The notes under the pieces: model-generated | Seen by the model: the letters and a program-made list of their open reading frames with translations, nothing else | Told to the model about the DNA's origin: nothing | Databases searched by the model: none | Shown here: in pieces, positions 50,478 to 61,703 of the stretch | How the letters are laid out: each line of letters begins with the position of its first letter | Numbering within the stretch: position 1 is the first letter of the stretch | Position numbers and translations under genes: made by a program | Origin: Glandiceps talaboti | Lineage: Eukaryota; Hemichordata; Enteropneusta; Spengelidae | Length of the DNA: 64,000 nucleotides | Direction of reading: 5' to 3' | NCBI RefSeq assembly: GCF_964340395.1 | Contig: NC_135563.1 | Span: forward strand, 22,332,309-22,396,308

Positions 50478-50550
50478 ACACACTCAACCACCACCACCCC
50501 CACCCCCCACCCCCACACACGCACATATACACCACTCCCCCCCCCCCATA
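50478..50550. repeat. C-rich low-complexity stretch
   Basis: CACC/CCCC-rich sequence including a run of about nine C (about 50538-50546). Confidence 0.85.
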
Positions 50551-51829
50551 CTTTATTAATGTGGTGGTAATGGGTGAAATGGATTTTTCTGTGCCTGAAG
50601 ATAGGAGTTATTATAATGCCAATATTGGAATCTTTCCATGAAAGCAGCAGTCACTCATACAGAAGTCCTCAAACGGTTGATGATAAATGAATTATGTAGT
50701 AAATAAAATGTCCAATTAATGACAATAGCATCAACATATCTTTCATCCATAGATCAGCATTCTAAAAACTAAATGATTGTATTTGTATAAATCATATTAA
50801 TTGCTTCTCGTAAATCAACTATTAAACCATTGCCATTAGACTCAGTCTTATGAATACAAAATTGTTATTTCCTAGTCCTGCCTAGAATTACATAGTTCCA
50901 ATGATCACTCGTCCTCTCTGAATGCATACATGTATATGTAATTAAGGGACACACTCTGTACAAATTGTGAAAAGTACATTGTACAAATCTTTATATAGTT
51001 CTATAATATACACCATATAGCTACAAGTGTACATGTTAAAAGTAGTATAGTCTGTAACTTCTAGGTTACTTTTGTAACTAAGATTACTTTTGTTTCATGT
51101 GAAATTAAAATATCTTGAAGTTATTCCACTTTATACTAAAACAAGTTTGTTGAATGCCGTACTGTAGATACTAAGAAAAAGTTGAATGTTTATTGTTAGA
51201 ATTATGCAAAAGTCTTTGAACTGTGTTAATTGAAAAATACTTTGTTGTTGAGATAAGTCAGTTTATGTTGGATTAAACAAATGCTCTGTGAGGTGGGTAA
51301 AAACATGAACAACATTCTAAAATACACTGTAGTTTTATCATGAATTGTTGCTCCAAATAACAGAATTGTTCATATAGCTGGTAAATTTAAACCAGCACTT
51401 TGACATCAGAAACTTTCTTTTGAATTGTACAATCAACAAATATTAACCATAGAATAATTTGTATAGCTCAGATAATTAAGTGTTGACATTAAAATGTGAA
51501 GTGCAAGGAATTGTGAAGTGTCTCTGTGATGTATGTTAGATCAAAAAGTTGTACCATCAAAACCATTTCAATGAATTATAATGGATACATAGAATGCTTG
51601 TAAACTGGTGCTGAGTAGGTTTCACAACTGTACAGTTTTTTCACAAAGAAGGTTTTAGTTTCTGAATAGTTTGATTTTCCATGCTTAATTTCTAAATTAA
51701 GTAACAGCTGGCTGTGGGTGGTAATATTTTTACATAAAGGTAATTCTCAACTGACCAGAAGCTTTTACTGACAGTTTCTTTTTGATACGTTATTAATTTG
51801 TGATTATCTTCTATGTTATCTTTCTGTAG

Positions 51830-51899
51830 GAATGCCCAACAGGAATAGTAAATGAAGAAACTTTTAAAGAAATTTATTCTCAATTTTTTCCTCAGGGAG
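51830..51899 (+). CDS. KChIP exon 3: degenerate EF-hand 1 with CPTG
   Basis: Acceptor TTTCTGTAG|GA and donor GGAG|GTAAGT. The exon is 70 nt (phase 0 in, phase 1 out) and encodes ECPTGIVNEETFKEIYSQFFPQG plus one base. The Cys-Pro-X-Gly insertion that disables calcium binding in EF-hand 1 of neuronal calcium sensors is present as CPTG. ETFKEIYSQFFPQG is almost identical to vertebrate KChIPs. This is residues 82-104 of the assembled product. The exon length matches what is expected for the conserved vertebrate KCNIP gene structure, as I recall it. Confidence 0.97.
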
Positions 51900-51970
51900 G
51901 TAAGTGATATTGTACTACAAAATATATTGCATAGTACTTTACTCACACATACACAATACTACCAAGTAAA

Positions 51971-51971
51971 T

Positions 51972-52028
<57 letters not shown>

Positions 52029-52029
52029 T

Positions 52030-52121
<92 letters not shown>

Positions 52122-52195
52122 TGGTGGTGGTGGTGGTGGTGGTGATGGTGATGGTGGGTGGGTGGGTGGGGGTGATGGTGGTGGTGCTGATGATG

Positions 52196-52261
<66 letters not shown>
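51971..52261. repeat. (ATG)n/(GTG)n trinucleotide tract, ~290 bp
   Basis: About 50 ATG-type units, then GTG/GGTG and GGGT-rich sequence (about 52121-52180), then more GAT units. Frames giving poly-Met, poly-Val, poly-His or poly-Ile are artefacts. Very likely length-polymorphic. Confidence 0.97.
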
Positions 52262-52263
<2 letters not shown>

Positions 52264-52935
52264 AATATCCTATCCTAAAATCAACTGTATAACATGCCAA
52301 ATAAACACAATGCAATCTTGCCATTATTTTAGATTGGAACGTCTCTCCTTGTGTCCAGCAGATTACAATCTGATCTTCTGGCAAACAAAAACACTCATAT
52401 TGGGGCAGTAATTTATAGTTTATAATTCTTGTTTAAACACCTAGTTTAAGAATGGTGTCATAGATGCTACCTATGATGCAGTATAACAATGGCCAATGTA
52501 ACAGCTGGCATCACTGCTTAGTTTCAATTATTTACTGTATGTTGATATAATGGTGACATGTCCTAAAAATATACACAATAAGGTACATTTGTTAACAAAG
52601 AAGGTCAAGGTCATAAATGGATGACAAATTGTTGTATTTTGAATATCAGTAAAGTTCATATTTCTAATATGTAGAGCTGATAATAGATAATATTAATAAA
52701 AATGAAATAGCATTTTGTTCATGAAATTTAGGCGATGTATATTTTGTCTGAACATATAAATCTTTCAATATACTACCCACTGACTTCATCAGTAATATTA
52801 GTCAATGTTATCAATAATAGTTTCTTTAATATTAGGTTCAAATTTTAATAAACATCAGAATTTCTTTGCAAGTGTGTGTTTTCTTTATAATACAGATAGG
52901 TTTGATAGATGTTTTTGAACAAGTTGAATAACATT

Positions 52936-53072
52936 GTAAGCTAACCACAGGTGGTCCAGGGATATCCCAAAATTGAGTAACATGTAATAGTAAGATGACC
53001 ACAGGTGGTCCAGGGATATCCCAAAATTGAGTAACATGTAATAGTAAAGCTGACCACAGGTGGTCCAGAGAT
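52936..53072. repeat. 55-bp tandem repeat, 2.5 copies
   Basis: Units share GACCACAGGTGGTCCAGGGATATCCCAAAATTGAGTAACATG, including the short palindrome GACCACAGGTGGTC. Confidence 0.9.
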
Positions 53073-53560
53073 GTCCCAGGGGATGTGGGGTTGATATGAA
53101 ACCAAAGGAAGGAAAATTAACTCTGCCATATATAGTTTTCATTGAATGGATACATTAATATCAGTATTTCATTATAGTTAATTGTCAATCATGTTTGGGA
53201 GTGTTGATATTGAGAAATATATTTCTTTGTTGTTGACATCCTTCTGTATTTATTTGTTTTGTGTTTATTGTAAACAGAACAGATTAAGACTGCGCATGGG
53301 CCCACTTTAACGTTACTGCAAAAACATCCAGGGTATTGGTTCAGTCAATTGTATTTTAGACCTGGACATAAATCATCATACAATGCAGACATCTCACCAG
53401 CAAATGTCAATTGTAAATATTCAGTCATTCTTATAAATAGTTGTTTTACTTGTACATTTCCTGTTTGCCCCTGGCTAGATCTTACTTTAAATGTTCATCC
53501 CAATACATTTATTAAAGATAGATTTACAGAGTTTTATTTATTGGTAAACTAAAAAAATTA

Positions 53561-54020
53561 ACTGTCGTCCTAGACTGTCGACAGTTGTCTTGACTTTTTT
53601 TGTAATTTATCTTTAATACTATTGTCGTTGAAATTAACAAAATTAAACATAACATGGTATGCATTGGACGTTCCATGAAGTCAAGATGACAGTTCTAATC
53701 CACTGGACTTTCATTTCTATGAATATTCATGAGCGCCCTCATTTATTGAAATGTCTTAAACTCAGATGCCTGGTTAACCTGGGGGGCATTTGAGGAGATA
53801 GTACAGATACTAGATTATATTTTTATGTGTTCGAAGCCTTAGTGAGTAGCGCGTGTGTTCTGTATGTGCATTGTACATGCTGACTATTAGATTGTATGTT
53901 GTAGGTTATGTATTTGCACAGAACTAGTATTTAAATAAAACATATTTCAGAACATTTTTTAGGAATACGACAGGATATAATCTGCGTCTGAATACAGACT
54001 ACTGTCGTCCTAGCCCATAC
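53561..54020. mobile_element. Possible solo LTR or other insertion (weak)
   Basis: ACTGTCGTCCTAG occurs at about 53561 and again at about 54001, bracketing about 440 bp. The bracketed sequence includes a less AT-rich stretch (AAGCCTTAGTGAGTAGCGCGTG), an AATAAA at about 53935 and GGAATACGACAGG. The bracketing repeat and a polyadenylation signal are what a solo LTR might show, but I cannot define TG...CA ends with a target-site duplication. Confidence 0.25.
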
Positions 54021-54574
54021 AACAACCTTAAAGTTTAGCATTAGTTGGTACTAGTCTTGAGTTGCAATCAAAGTAATCAAGAAAAGTTGTATTCTACAGA
54101 CATCTTTTATTAGTGGTTATAAAAGATACATTACACCGTGCACTCTCCATGCAGGTTTCAACTAAGTAGGTTACAACTGACTCACATATATTTCACAGCA
54201 GTAGCCTTTGTAAGGGGGGTCAAATGTCAGTGCTGGAAGGATATAGTAAAGAACAGGAAGGCTTTGTGAATTTATGAATCTGATACATACCTTTACTCAA
54301 GTTACCAATCATTTACTTCTACCTACATATTCCAATTATATCGATACAATGTAGCAGGCTCTTATTATTAACATTGTTGTTGGCTTGAGATTCTAGTCAA
54401 AAGCTTCCGTGAACATTGCTTTCATACTTTCATGTTGTGTGAATTTGGTTGAAACAATTTTAAGAGCATTGCTATACTTGTGGGATTTCAAAATGACTGA
54501 GAGCACAATTGTCACGTACATTATAGTGATATTCTTTAATGCTAGGAAAATACTTTAGAGATCTCAGTTACATT

Positions 54575-54945
54575 TTGGTTACTACTCTGGCAATCAAGGT
54601 TAAGTTTTAATATCAAAGATGGACACAATTTAAACTGGATGTACTGCAGTTGTTCGATGTGGTAGAGTACAAAAGTGGATGATTATGGTTCCTCTGTTGT
54701 GTAAATCTAACTTGAATCACCCTGTGATCAAGATCATGTAAACATTGGAAGTCCCCAAAATATTTGTTTACTTAGAAGGCCATGGAGATGAGAGATGCTT
54801 CCTACCCTTATGTGAGTACAGTTAAACCAATGGCTATATTCAGTACCAGGATTATTTTTTATATATGTCACAACTATAGTTTTAATTTGTGTCTATAATT
54901 TTAGTAAATCGAGACCTTGATTGCCAGAGTAGTATTTACTGCCTC
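54575..54945. repeat. Inverted repeat pair, arms ~35 bp, ~370 bp span
   Basis: TACTACTCTGGCAATCAAGG at about 54579-54600 has its inverted copy CCTTGATTGCCAGAGTAGTA at about 54914-54933, with weaker complementarity on the flanks. Probably a degraded foldback element. Confidence 0.6.
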
Positions 54946-55877
54946 AATTAATATCAAAGAACAGTTTCAATCAAGAAAATATTATAGTATTTACTCTGTG
55001 TACAATTTGGTTCAACAGGTGAATAGTTGTACGTCATATGAAACAAGATATGTATAATATGTGAAAAAAGATCTCAAGAACAAATACTAGGTGAAAAAAA
55101 ACCCTTTAAATTAGTGAACTAAGTGAAAATCTTTGCAGTGTTCCATTGCCTGATGGTCCAGGTCACCAATCTAGTATATAGAGTATAAATGACTCTAACC
55201 AACAAATTTTTTTTTATCAGTAGCTATTAAAACTAAATAAGGAAAAACTGTGATTACATTTATATGTAATTCATTATCGTACTTGATCAGTTCATAGATA
55301 TTTAAGACATGAATTAAAATCATATTCTTTGCACACGTGATGTATTAAAAACTTGTACATTTACAAAAATGTCTGATATGATGTATTAAAAATCAAAACA
55401 CCAAACTGGTTTGTCAAATATGGTGTTTATTACAGAAACCACATTTCATTGCAATCAAGATGTACTAATGCACCTGAACTTGAATATTCATATGGTAGTC
55501 ATAGTAATATTGATGTTACCATGACAACGCCAGTGATGTGTCAGAAATTCAATTTCTAGCCGCAAACTAACAAATTCCATTTAAGCTCCATTATTGGTGG
55601 TGTCCTAGAAAACAATTACTCTAATACTGTGCATGCATAATTCCAGCTGATACAGTAGCGGCACGTTTGATAGAGGGAGAGTTAAAGAGCCGAAAGTATT
55701 ACGTGAAGTGTTGGAAATTTGCACTGTTTCCTGAGACTGTTGATGTAGCTAAGAAAGGGTCAGATTCACAAGTAATTTTTATTAGCATGTCACAGGTGCT
55801 GTATCATTTCAAAGAATTTACAAAAACAACCCATTTTGCTTGGATTATATTTGTATTGATTTAAGAAAAAAAAATAC

Positions 55878-56318
55878 AGGAAGTGTTCATATTGAATTTA
55901 GGTTGGAAAATACGTACAGAAAGTGTTCATTTTGAGTAATTAATTTAGGTTGGAAAATACTTACAGAAAGTGTTCATTTTGAGTTTAAGTTGGAAAATAC
56001 ATACAGAAAGTGTTCATATTAAGTAATTAATTTAGGTTGGAAAATACATACAGAAAGTGTTCATATTAAGTAATTAATTTAGGTTGGAAAATACATACAG
56101 AAAGTGTTCATTTTGAGTAATTAATTTAGGTTGGAAAATACATACAGAAAGTGTTCATTTTGAGTTTAAGTTGGAAAATACATACAGAAAGTATTCATAT
56201 TGAGTAATTAATTTAGGTTGGAAAATACATACAGAAAGTGTTCATATTAAGTAATTAATTTAGGTTGGAAAATACATACAGAAAGTGTTCATATTGAGTA
56301 ATTAATTTAGGTTGGAAA
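55878..56318. repeat. ~46-bp minisatellite, about ten copies
   Basis: Units share GGTTGGAAAATACATACAGA, AAGTGTTCAT and (A/G)AGTAATTAATTTA. Two copies use a shorter GAGTTTAAGTTGG variant. Confidence 0.95.
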
Positions 56319-56949
56319 ATGACATTAATAAACAATCATAAGAAATTACTGTTCAGATACAGTAGTCTGCCTTGAATGTAGTCTGCCTTGAATGTAGTAT
56401 TTTTATTAAAACTTTCATTTATACTAACTTTTAATGGAAATCTTTCAGTAATCTATGACATCAATATTGTATTTTATATATATCTACATGATTAAAAGTT
56501 ACAGTTCCTGAATACTTTCTTCAAATTTCCTAACATTTCATACAGACAAAATGTAGTGTGGTTGACTCCTTAGTTTACTTGTTTTTCCCCACCATTTTCT
56601 CAAGACCCCTTATGTCACTTGTATTTCCCACCACCTGCAGTAATTAGACCCCTTAAGTCAGTCACTTGTACTTGTAGTTGTAGTTGTACAGGGATATCAA
56701 AATTAATGTTTGTTAAATGAAGACAATCATGACAATATCAGATGTTAAAATGTACAATATGCTAAAAAGGGCTTATTTTATAAGTCCAATAAATATATAG
56801 CCACAGTCATCATATTACAACACACTGTCTAATGTCATACATATGTACAATTACCAATGACACACAGTCCATCCAAATATTGTCATATTATATATGTAAT
56901 GTTTGGTTTGTGGGGTTTCAGGCCCATTGGCTAAGGGTTTTACAATCAT

Positions 56950-56969
56950 TTTTTTTTTTTTTTTTTAGA
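56950..56969. repeat. Poly-T tract
   Basis: About 20 T in intron 3. Confidence 0.9.
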
Positions 56970-57106
56970 TTACCCACTATAATATTTATCTGTTTGTATT
57001 TAGATGTGTGATATCTTAAGTTGTTTTGTGATATGTTTTTGTTGTTCTCATGACTACACAACTGTAATAAAGTTTTTAATTATAATAATAATTATTATTA
57101 TTACAT

Positions 57107-57215
57107 ATGTACCAGAGATTACATGTACCGGTGTGTGCATACTAGTGGTATTATTACAGTATGTACCAGAGATTACTTGGACCGGTGTGTGCATACTAGT
57201 GCTATTTACACTAAC
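57107..57215. repeat. 55-bp tandem duplication
   Basis: Two copies of GTACCAGAGATTAC(A/T)TG(T/G)ACCGG followed by TGTGTGCATACTAGTG, preceded by (TAA)n at about 57080-57101. Confidence 0.85.
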
Positions 57216-57346
57216 TGTAAACATTATTGTATACCTGCATACAAATGTTATGCAAATGAGCACATGATCGTTCGTTCTACATGAAAGCGTGTGATCACAC
57301 AGTGTCATTTTGCGATGGAAATTTGTTGTTTTGGATGAACAATTAA

Positions 57347-57537
57347 CAGAACTTCATGCCATGTGAGTGTCAGTGTGAGAGCTCAGGGGTATTTGCACTC
57401 ATGCTTGCAGTGTTTTCTGCTGCACTCTCACTCACTATTCTCATGACGTACAATTACTGTCGCAGAAAACACTGCATGCACTCGTGCAAATATCAAGTAC
57501 ACCACACTTGTACTCATGCATCATTGGGTTCTGTTAT
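57347..57537. mobile_element. ACAGAAC-type MITE, best-preserved copy
   Basis: The ends are ACAGAACTTCATGCCATG and, reverse complemented on the right, ACAGAACCCAATGATGC. Both arms run inward for about 73 bp to the shared TGCAGTGTTTTCTGC. TA flanks both ends, consistent with a TA target site. An apparent 61-codon frame rich in Cys and His here is an artefact of the element. The same family occurs at 20.5 and 40.1 kb. Confidence 0.75.
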
Positions 57538-57538
57538 A

Positions 57539-58032
57539 TAGTATATACCATAATATATACCATAATATATACCATAATACATGTATATACCATAATATAT
57601 ACTATGATACCATAATATATACCATAATATATACCATAATACATGTATATACCATAATATATACTATGATACCATAATATATACCATAATATATACCATA
57701 ATACATGATATATACCATAATATATACCATAATATATACCATAATATATACTATGATATATACCATAATATATACATGATATATACCATAATATATACCA
57801 TAATATATACCATAATAAATACTATGATATATACCATAATATATACCATAATATATACTATGATATATACCATAATATATACCATAATATATACCATAAT
57901 ATATACCATAATTTGTACCATAATACATGTATATACCATAATATATACCATAATATATACCATAATATATACCATAAAATATACCATAATATATACCATA
58001 ATATATACCATAATATATACTATGATATTGTA
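57539..58032. repeat. 12-bp satellite (ATATACCATAAT)n
   Basis: About 40 units of ATATACCATAAT with variants ACTATGATATAT and inserted CATGTATAT. The units are nearly self-complementary in part (ATATAT). Frames with Tyr-Ile/His repeats on both strands are artefacts. Confidence 0.97.
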
Positions 58033-59189
58033 TGTATTGGTTGTTATAACCAATGCTACTCAGAATTCAAGCTATGGTTGATATGCATCATTAGGTATGA
58101 GGCTGACTTGAAACTGTGTTGAGTAAAAGTCATCAGTCCTTGTAAACGGCCATTTAGGTAATTCTCTATCTGATTACACAACCATGTAGACTATTCACTC
58201 ACCCAGGTACCATCAACTTCGTCACATGTTCTCTACTACCTGGCCAGGTATCTGTCATTTTGCTATCAATGTGTATTATGTAGACAATCAATATACCACA
58301 CCTATATCATTCATTTGGTCATTAAATCCGACCAGTAGAATAAGTAATTCAAAAATGTTAACAACGCAGACATCTTTACCAGACCATAAGAAAAATAACC
58401 ATAATTATAAAACCAAAATTCTCTGATTACTTTCCTTGGGGCATTTTTATTCACATCATCATTTCTGAAAAGGAAACTTTTTAAGTTTGTGCCAAAAGTG
58501 AACACATATGTTTGGATGTTACAATGTATTTTCTTATTGGCTATTTATAAGTAGTGTATATAAACCAGAATATGACAAATAACCATTAAATAAAACCCAG
58601 ATGTGAACTGAATGATTCCAGCAGGGACATTTTTATTTGTCTAGTATCTATATTGGTGTAAAGGAAATTTTACCAGCTGTCTGCAGGAACTATAAGCATG
58701 TCCATTTGTATCCTTTTCAGTCAGCATTTGCGTTTTAAGGACACCACAATGTACAATACATTATGTTATATTTCTTCCATCTGTTACTAGTTTTTTTTAC
58801 AAATGTAACCTTTAGAAAAAGTATTGCGAATGATTTACTGCTCATCTACAGATTGTCATGGTAACAAAGTATTAAACTGTCAAAACCATTGTAATGATGA
58901 CGTCGTTTGGCTACCATGGAAACCAACTTAACTTCCTTCAAAAGAGCTTCTATTCCCTTTGGTAATTTGGTTGTAATATTTGGTGTCAAGTATACAACCT
59001 GGGTCTAGCTGATGTGTTATAGTCTGATTCTTTGATCATTCAAATTTTCCCTGTAGGTCAATTGTTGACATGGAAATACCTGTCTCCTGTAAATATGTAC
59101 AATTGTACTGTGCTATCTATACAATGGACAGTTACAAGTATTTCATTTTGAGATGTAAAAAAAAACTAAAAAATACATCACATACAATG

Positions 59190-59355
59190 ATGTTTATATT
59201 CCAATTATTTTTCTTTGTTCAGCCAAGGAAACTATGAGTAACATAAGGAGCCTTGCCACTACGAGTCAAAGATGAGTTGGGACAAAACAGTACCTGACAA
59301 TGTTGCTTAGTATTTTCCAACTGAGTGAAGACAAATATTAGGAATAATATAATTA
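59190..59355. repeat. Dispersed foldback repeat family D, copy 4
   Basis: The left end is TTCCAATTATTTTTCTTTGTTCAGCCAAGGAAA. The right end, reverse complemented, is TTCCTAATATTTGTCTTCACTCAGTTGGAAAA. The core CCTTGCCACTACGAGTCAAAGATGAGT is shared with the 15.1-kb copy. Confidence 0.6.
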
Positions 59356-59845
59356 TACCCACACAATTTTAATCTAAGGAAAAAAGGGATGGTAATATTC
59401 TACAGTTTGATTAGTACAAGCAATGACACATAAAAATCTAAAAATCAAATTAGAATGATTATGCTTTATTATATTTAGCTATAATAGTTTTATGTCGAGT
59501 GAATGTTCTATATGGCAGGGAATATGTATGAATGATCATTATAGTTAGGGTTTGCACCTGGTGAGATTGTGCAAAATATGAGAGATTCTTGCGAAATTTG
59601 CAATTTCAATTTTTAGATGGTACTAAATTCTTGCATATTGCCCATGAGCTACATATAGCTTCACCTGCATTTCAAGTACCATTAATGTTCCTTTGTGAAA
59701 TTATGGCAAGATTATATTGTGTATACTTAGACATGTATAAACATCATATATCACAACACACAAAGTACACTACAGGTAGTGTATTGTTCTATAATTCTAT
59801 ATATTAATCATTCATACAAACCATGCACTTTGTTTTCACTGTCAC

Positions 59846-61563
59846 AGACCGTGTGTATGTACCACTCCCACAAACAGATTGACAGTGTGTATTTACCACT
59901 CCCACAAACAGATCGACATGGTGTATTTACCACTCCCACAAACAGATCGACATGGTGTATTTACCACTGCCACAAACAGATTGACAGTGTGTATGTACCA
60001 CTCCCACAAACAGATTGACAGTGTGTATTTACCACTGCCAAAAACAGATTGACCTTGTGTATGTACCACTCCCACAAACAGATTGACAGTGTGTATTTAC
60101 CACTCCCACAAACAGATTGACAGTGTGTATTTACCACTCCCACAAACAGATCGACATGGTGTATTTACCACTCCCACAAACAGATCGACATGGTGTATTT
60201 ACCACTCCCACAAACAGATCGACATGGTGTATGTACCACTCCCACAAACAGATTGACAGTGTGTATTTACCACTCCCACAAACAGATTGACAGTGTGTAT
60301 GTACCACTCCCACAAACAGATCGACATGGTGTATTTACCACTGCCACAAACAGATCCACATGGTGTATTTACCACTGCCACAAACAGATCGACATGGTGT
60401 ATTTACCACTGCCACAAACAGATCCACATGGTGTATTTACCACTGCCACAAACAGATCGACATGGTGTATTTACCACTGCCACAAACAGATCGACATGGT
60501 GTATGTACCACTGCCACAAACAGATCAACATGGTGTATGTACCACTGCCACAAACAGATTGACATGGTGTATGTACCACTGCCACAAACAGATTGGCAGT
60601 GTGTATGTACCACTGCCACAAACAGATCGACATGGTGTATGTACCACTGCCACAAACAGATTGTCAGTGTGTATTTACCACTGCTACAAACAGATTGGCA
60701 GTGTGTATGTACCACTGCCACAAACAGATCGACATGGTGTATTTACCACTGCCACAAACAGATTGTCAGTGTGTATTTACCACTGCTACAAACAGATTGG
60801 CAGTGTGTATGTACCACTGCCACAAACAGATCGACATGGTGTATTTACCACTGCCACAAACAGATCGACATGGTGTATGTACCACTGCCACAAACAGATC
60901 GACATGGTGTATTTACCACTGCCACAAACAGATCGACATGGTGTATGTACGACTGCCACAAACAGATCGACATGGTGTATGTACCACTGCCACAAACAGA
61001 TCCACATGGTGTATGTACCACTGCCACAAACAGATCGACATGGTGTATGTACCACTGCCACAAACAGATCGACATGGTGTATTTACCACTGCCACAAACA
61101 GATCCACATGGTGTATGTACCACTGCCACAAACAGATCCACATGGTGTATGTACCACTGCCACAAACAGATCGACATGGTGTATGTACCACTGCCACAAA
61201 CAGATTGGCAGTGTGTATGTACCACTGCCACAAACAGATCGACATGGTGTATTTACCACTGCCACAAACAGATCCACATGGTGTATGTACCACTGCCACA
61301 AACAGATCGACATGGTGTATGTACCACTGCCACAAACAGATCGACATGGTGTATGTACCACTGCCACAAACAGATCCACATGGTGTATGTACCACTGCCA
61401 CAAACAGATTGTCAGTGTGTATTTACCACTGCTACAAACAGATTGACATGGTGTATGTACCACTGCCACAAACAGATTGTCAGTGTGTATTTACCACTGC
61501 TACAAACAGATTGGCAGTGTGTATGTACCACTGCCACAAACAGATCAACATGGTGTATGTACA
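59846..61563. repeat. 34-bp minisatellite, about 50 copies
   Basis: The unit has the key blocks CAAACAGATCGACATGGTGT and AT(G/T)TACCACT(G/C)CCA. Variant classes (GATTGACAGTG, GATTGTCAGTG with GCTAC, GATTGGCAGTG, GATCCACATGG) recur in ordered combinations, which indicates higher-order duplication. Because 34 is not a multiple of 3 and the unit lacks stops, all three + frames and parts of the minus frames stay open (up to 418 codons). I do not regard these as genes. The array ends about 70 bp upstream of KChIP exon 4. Confidence 0.98.
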
Positions 61564-61632
61564 TCATTATGACTTTCATATAAAGATTGTACATATTAAA
61601 TATTATATCATTATGTGTTTGTTCCCTTACAG

Positions 61633-61703
61633 AATCAAGTCAGTATGCACACTATGTGTTCAATACATTTGATACAGACAGCAATGGTACAATAAGTTTT
61701 GAG
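61633..61703 (+). CDS. KChIP exon 4: start of EF-hand 2
   Basis: Acceptor CCCTTACAG|AA and donor TGAG|GTAAGA. The exon is 71 nt: two bases complete a Glu codon, then 23 codons follow. The product is SSQYAHYVFNTFDTDSNGTISFE, residues 106-128. AHYVFNTFD matches KChIPs. The loop D-T-D-S-N-G-T-I-S-F-E has Asp at positions 1 and 3, Asn at 5, Gly at 6 and Ile at 8; position 12 would come from the next exon. This is a better calcium-binding loop than that of human KChIP1. The rest of the protein (end of EF2, EF3, EF4, about 105 residues) is not in the window. Confidence 0.97.

Larger units (their letters stand above)
41010..51829 (+). other. KChIP intron 2
   Basis: A 10.8-kb intron with GT at 41010 and AG at 51828-51829 after a pyrimidine-rich tract. 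It contains two MITEs (44.46 and 46.47 kb), (TG)n, the 67-bp minisatellite and (ATG)n. Elsewhere (41.0-44.4, 46.9-48.7 and 50.6-51.8 kb) I see only AT-rich sequence and no gene. Confidence 0.95.
51900..61632 (+). other. KChIP intron 3
   Basis: A 9.7-kb intron with GT at 51900 and AG at 61631-61632 (CCCTTACAG). It is unusually repeat-laden: a (ATG)n/(GTG)n tract begins about 70 bp after the donor, and the 34-bp minisatellite ends about 70 bp before the acceptor. Arrays at 55.9 and 57.5 kb lie in between. A possible LTR-like segment (53.56-54.02 kb) and one protein-like open frame (55.65 kb) are the only other notable contents. Confidence 0.95.

Noticed and set aside
51852-52411. Poly-Met/poly-His/poly-Ile frames
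   Set aside because: Translations of (ATG)n. The first codons of the + frame do overlap real KChIP exon 3, but in a different reading frame.
57356-57541. 61-codon Cys-rich frame with a hydrophobic stretch
   Set aside because: Lies entirely within the ACAGAAC MITE and its inverted repeats.
60190-61672. Open frames of 418, 407 and 359 codons on the + strand and up to 162 on the minus strand
   Set aside because: All are translations of the 34-bp minisatellite, open in several frames at once; 34 nt is not a codon multiple and there is no conserved protein pattern.
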